Positions 11,814-13,276 of a DNA stretch of 13,276 nucleotides are shown piece after piece. Origin of the DNA: CAZVJU01 sp964627195 (lineage in GTDB: Bacteria; Patescibacteriota; Microgenomatia; UBA8517); the NCBI GenBank assembly GCA_964627195.1, contig CAZVJU010000031.1:1-13276 (forward strand), given 5' to 3'. Under the pieces are notes generated by a model. It did not search any database. It saw only the letters and a list, made by a program, of their open reading frames with translations, and had not been told where the DNA came from. How positions within the stretch are numbered: the first letter of the stretch is position 1; each line of letters starts with the position of its first letter. The translations under genes were made by a program, and so were the position numbers.

Positions 11814-11864
11814 GACATACTCCTCGCAGCAGAGCTGCGAAGGTATCTTACGATACAGTATGTC
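11814..11864 (+). repeat. REP-like three-way-junction palindrome
   Basis: Outer stem GACATACT (11814-11821) with AGTATGTC (11857-11864), 8 perfect pairs. Inside, CCTCGCAGC (11822-11830) pairs with GCTGCGAAGG (11834-11843) around an AGA loop with one bulged A, and GTATC (11843-11847) pairs with GATAC (11852-11856). It resembles the palindromes spread by RAYT or IS200/IS605-type transposases, but no such gene is in the window. Confidence 0.6.
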
Positions 11865-11881
11865 TTCTTGAATCTGCTCAT

Positions 11882-11913
11882 CCTGCGCTGCAGAGCAACG
11901 AGGTATTCGCAGG
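11882..11913 (+). repeat. Second, related REP-like palindrome
   Basis: CCTGCG (11882-11887) pairs with CGCAGG (11908-11913). The inside shares GCAGAGC, then CGA, then GGTAT with the palindrome at 11814, so the two are diverged copies in tandem. It ends 6 nt before the truncated coiled-coil copy. Confidence 0.55.
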
Positions 11914-11918
11914 TTCTA

Positions 11919-12054
11919 GAATAAACGTCTGGATGGGATTGGGAAATCAGTTGCTTTTCTTGAAGATGATGCTTCCACCTGTTAGGAACACGATAAATTG
12001 AAAAAACGAGTTACTAAAGTTGAAAAAAAGCTTCAGATTCAAACATCAATTTAA
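11919..12054 (+). pseudogene. 5'-truncated family A coiled-coil pseudogene with an in-frame stop
   Basis: From 11919 the DNA is identical over 36 bp to 10063-10098 of the intact family A gene, and stays similar to the stop at 12052-12054. Translation gives NKRLDGIGKSVAFLEDD, AST, Cys, stop, EHDKLKKRVTKVEKKLQIQT. The TAG at 11983-11985 replaces the Arg/Glu region of TPTREEHDK. The promoter and first 38 or so codons are gone and are replaced by the REP-like palindromes ending at 11913. The element copy at 12061 still follows the stop by 6 nt, as in the intact gene. It is a clear dead copy, and the long exact match to 10063-10098 implies recent duplication. Confidence 0.85.
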
Positions 12055-12060
12055 AAAAGT

Positions 12061-12078
12061 TTCTTCAAATTTGACTTT
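12061..12078 (+). repeat. 18-nt intergenic element, copy 12
   Basis: TTCTTCAAATTTGACTTT, 6 nt after the pseudogene stop. The C-run is replaced by T. Confidence 0.75.
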
Positions 12079-12090
12079 TTTTGTACAGTT

Positions 12091-12120
12091 TTGTCCTTTT
12101 GACTCATTGTGCTGTATAAT
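12091..12120 (+). promoter_or_regulatory. Promoter TTGTCC-18-TATAAT
   Basis: TTGTCC (12091-12096), an 18-bp spacer and TATAAT (12115-12120). It stands before the truncated nuclease start at 12132 and could also feed the intact gene at 12207. Confidence 0.5.
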
Positions 12121-12131
12121 TTACCCATAGT

Positions 12132-12197
12132 ATGTTTAAACTGTCCCCGTCTGACTTTGTCCTTCGACCCGGCTCAGGACTACGTCCGAAAGTGTAG
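12132..12197 (+). pseudogene. Duplicated, truncated start of the nuclease gene
   Basis: The ATG at 12132 reads MFKLSPSDFV and then runs out of similarity, stopping at 12195-12197. The intact gene 75 bp downstream starts MYKLSPSDFA, 8 of the first 10 residues identical, while many third codon positions differ. So this is the head of a diverged paralog, not a fresh tandem copy. Similarity ends exactly where the palindrome at 12159-12180 begins. Confidence 0.65.
12159..12180 (+). repeat. REP-like palindrome GTCCTTCGAC...CAGGAC
   Basis: GTCCT (12159-12163) and AGGAC (12176-12180) flank TCGACCCGGCTC. This matches the CTTCGAC-n-GCTCAGG type of short palindrome that I recall as widespread in many bacterial genomes. 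GGAC-TAC-GTCC (12177-12187) can form an alternative hairpin. Confidence 0.6.
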
Positions 12198-12200
12198 AAT
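12195..12200 (+). promoter_or_regulatory. -10 box TAGAAT of the nuclease gene
   Basis: TAGAAT in the context GTAGAATAC, 6 nt before the ATG at 12207. Its first three bases are the stop codon of the truncated upstream copy. It parallels the GTAAAATAC boxes at 345, 1315 and 2068. Confidence 0.5.
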
Positions 12201-12206
12201 ACAAAT

Positions 12207-12890
12207 ATGTACAAGTTATCACCATCGGACTTTGCATACCTTTATGAGGAGTGTAAGCTTTGCTACTGGCTGAAGGTAAAACACGGAATTTATCAGCCGA
12301 GCATGCCTATGCCCGGTGTATTTTCAGCGATAAATACGCGATTACAGGGAACACTTATCGGCAAGGATTTACAAAGTCTTGCCAAAGATCTCCCGGAGGG
12401 TAAAGTTATACTACAGGAAGGGTGGGTTGAGTCTAAAGAGGTTCCGCAAACAGAAAGTTATATCAAAGGTAAATATGATCTTCTTGTCCAAAAACCCGAC
12501 GGGACTCATACTTTGGTAGATCTTAAAATAAGCGCTCCTGCCGGCGATAAAATAGAAAAATACAAAACCCAGCTTGGTGCTTACAAATTTGCTCTGGAAA
12601 ATCCCACTCACGGAGAACCTATTAATATTACACAACTGGGACTTTTAATTTTTTTTCCTGACAAAGTAAGTTTTGAAGGTAATGAGGCAATTCTTCACTT
12701 TCCTCCAAAATGGCTTGAAGTACCAATCGACGAGGAAGGTTTCATGAGTTTTGCAAAGGGTTTAAATGACCTTCTTTGCGGGCCGGCTCCGGCCGAAAGT
12801 AATAACTGCAAATGGTGTCAATATAGGCATGTCGGCGAAACTCTTTCCCATCTTCAGGAGGAAACGGAACAAGGCGATCTGCCTTTCTAA
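12207..12890 (+). CDS. RecB/Cas4-like PD-(D/E)XK nuclease
   Basis: A 227-aa protein with a full nuclease core: GKYDLL (Asp91), VDLK (Asp105-x-Lys107) and QLGAY (Gln122 to Tyr126), in the order of RecB and Cas4 family exonucleases. Two cysteine pairs, CKLC (Cys16, Cys19) and CKWC (Cys201, Cys204), lie at opposite ends, as in Fe-S cluster nucleases of the Cas4/AddB type. Such enzymes need a divalent metal and usually trim DNA ends. There is no CRISPR array or Cas1 in the window, so this is a stand-alone DNA repair or defense nuclease. The start is supported by a -10 box 6 nt upstream and by the diverged copy of the same start at 12132. The gene appears intact. Confidence 0.8.
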   Translation: MYKLSPSDFAYLYEECKLCYWLKVKHGIYQPSMPMPGVFSAINTRLQGTLIGKDLQSLAKDLPEGKVILQEGWVESKEVPQTESYIKGKYDLLVQKPDGTHTLVDLKISAPAGDKIEKYKTQLGAYKFALENPTHGEPINITQLGLLIFFPDKVSFEGNEAILHFPPKWLEVPIDEEGFMSFAKGLNDLLCGPAPAESNNCKWCQYRHVGETLSHLQEETEQGDLPF

Positions 12891-12901
12891 TTTTCCGCCA
12901 A

Positions 12902-12917
12902 ACTCCAAATTTGCAAG
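12902..12917 (+). repeat. Degraded 18-nt element, copy 13
   Basis: ACTCCAAATTTGCAAG keeps only TCCAAATTTG of the consensus. It is counted because of its position, 11 nt after a stop. Confidence 0.4.
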
Positions 12918-12921
12918 TTCT

Positions 12922-12949
12922 TTTACAAAACCTGCGTTTACGTTAATAT
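12922..12949 (+). promoter_or_regulatory. Promoter TTTACA-16-TAATAT
   Basis: TTTACA (12922-12927), a 16-bp spacer and TAATAT (12944-12949). The ATG at 12956 is 6 nt downstream. Confidence 0.5.
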
Positions 12950-12955
12950 AGATTA

Positions 12956-13276
12956 ATGGAGAATAGAGTTAAGTGCGGGGTTTGCCATGTAGAAGTAAGA
13001 CCTGGCGATTATTTTTGTTTCAATTGCGGTAAAAACCTTAAGCCAAAGCCTCCATCGACTTCCTTACCGCAGCAATTAATTGTCTATTTAGAAAGTATCT
13101 TTTTACCTCCTTACGGGATCATTATTGGACTGCTCTATCTGCGGCAAAAAGAGAATTCATCAAAAGTTGTAGGAGTAGTTGCAATAGTTTTGACACTCCT
13201 ATCCATCATCGTTTTTACCAAAGTAACTCTGAATTTTATTGATACTCTAAATTCTCAGGTAAATAAACAGCTTCAG
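12956..13276 (+). CDS. Zinc-ribbon membrane protein (partial, runs off the right edge)
   Basis: The first 107 residues are visible and the frame is still open at the window end. An N-terminal zinc ribbon has C-x2-C (Cys7, Cys10) and C-x2-C (Cys21, Cys24), reading CGVCHVEVRPGDYFCFNCGK. A Pro-rich hinge (KPKPPSTSLP) follows, then two hydrophobic segments at about 48-62 (IFLPPYGIIIGLLYL) and 70-87 (GVVAIVLTLLSIIVF). Zinc ribbons fused to membrane segments are common in small bacterial membrane proteins of unknown role. The start codon is supported by a -10 box 6 nt upstream. What follows the second segment is not visible. Confidence 0.7.
   Translation, partial: MENRVKCGVCHVEVRPGDYFCFNCGKNLKPKPPSTSLPQQLIVYLESIFLPPYGIIIGLLYLRQKENSSKVVGVVAIVLTLLSIIVFTKVTLNFIDTLNSQVNKQLQ

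Noticed and set aside
12207..12890. Cas4 of a CRISPR system
   Set aside because: The nuclease motifs and Cys pairs are Cas4-like, but no repeats or other cas genes are in the window.
6331..12917. CRISPR array
   Set aside because: The 18-nt copies are 140-1430 bp apart, vary in sequence and flank genes. There are no regular spacers and no Cas1/Cas2.

Overview
The window looks like an accessory region of a small-genome, AT-rich bacterium of the Candidate Phyla Radiation (Patescibacteria, perhaps a Microgenomates lineage). This is an inference. It rests on the 3-TM small membrane protein and the coiled-coil families resembling ones I associate with CPR genomes, on very short or absent 5' leaders, and on the lack of Shine-Dalgarno sites at most starts. 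TGA behaves as a stop codon. No tRNA, rRNA, CRISPR array, integrase or transposase gene was found.

Left part (1-6262), a probable defense island on the + strand. It begins with the tail of a DinD/BRO-like protein, then a DUF3800 protein. An AT-rich spacer with a three-way-junction-like fold follows. Next come an Mrr-type protein (winged helix plus PD-(D/E)XK-like domain) and a 930-aa single-chain restriction-modification enzyme; both start with the same 20-bp -10/leader/ATG block. After an intrinsic terminator there is a tight three-gene operon: a small four-Cys, Ser/Thr-tailed protein, a TIR-like DUF1863 (ThsB-type) protein, and a four-TM protein. I propose this as a Thoeris-like candidate (sensor/signal enzyme plus membrane effector) with an unusual small partner.

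Right part (6263-13276), a patchwork of small genes and gene fragments. At least eleven good copies, plus two degraded ones, of an 18-nt element (consensus TTCTYCAAATTTGACCCC) lie between genes. All are on the + strand, often 0-11 nt after a stop codon. Between copies lie two families of paralogous coiled-coil proteins (6608 and 9947; 8871 and 10718), a 3-TM protein, a TM-anchored protein, a frameshifted gene, truncated genes and a Cas4/RecB-like nuclease. Two minus-strand genes are interspersed: a radical SAM/SPASM enzyme and a possible papain-like Cys-His-Asp protein. The layout recalls a cassette array, although no integrase is visible.

The four coiled-coil genes share one promoter module: TTGACA, a 17-bp spacer with a conserved TTTCAYRGAG end, TTWAAT, then ATG 6-7 nt later. 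This predicts leaderless mRNA. The same -10-to-ATG spacing occurs at several unrelated genes here. Near 11814-12200, palindromic REP-like elements sit exactly where a coiled-coil gene copy and a duplicated nuclease start are broken, which suggests recent rearrangement.
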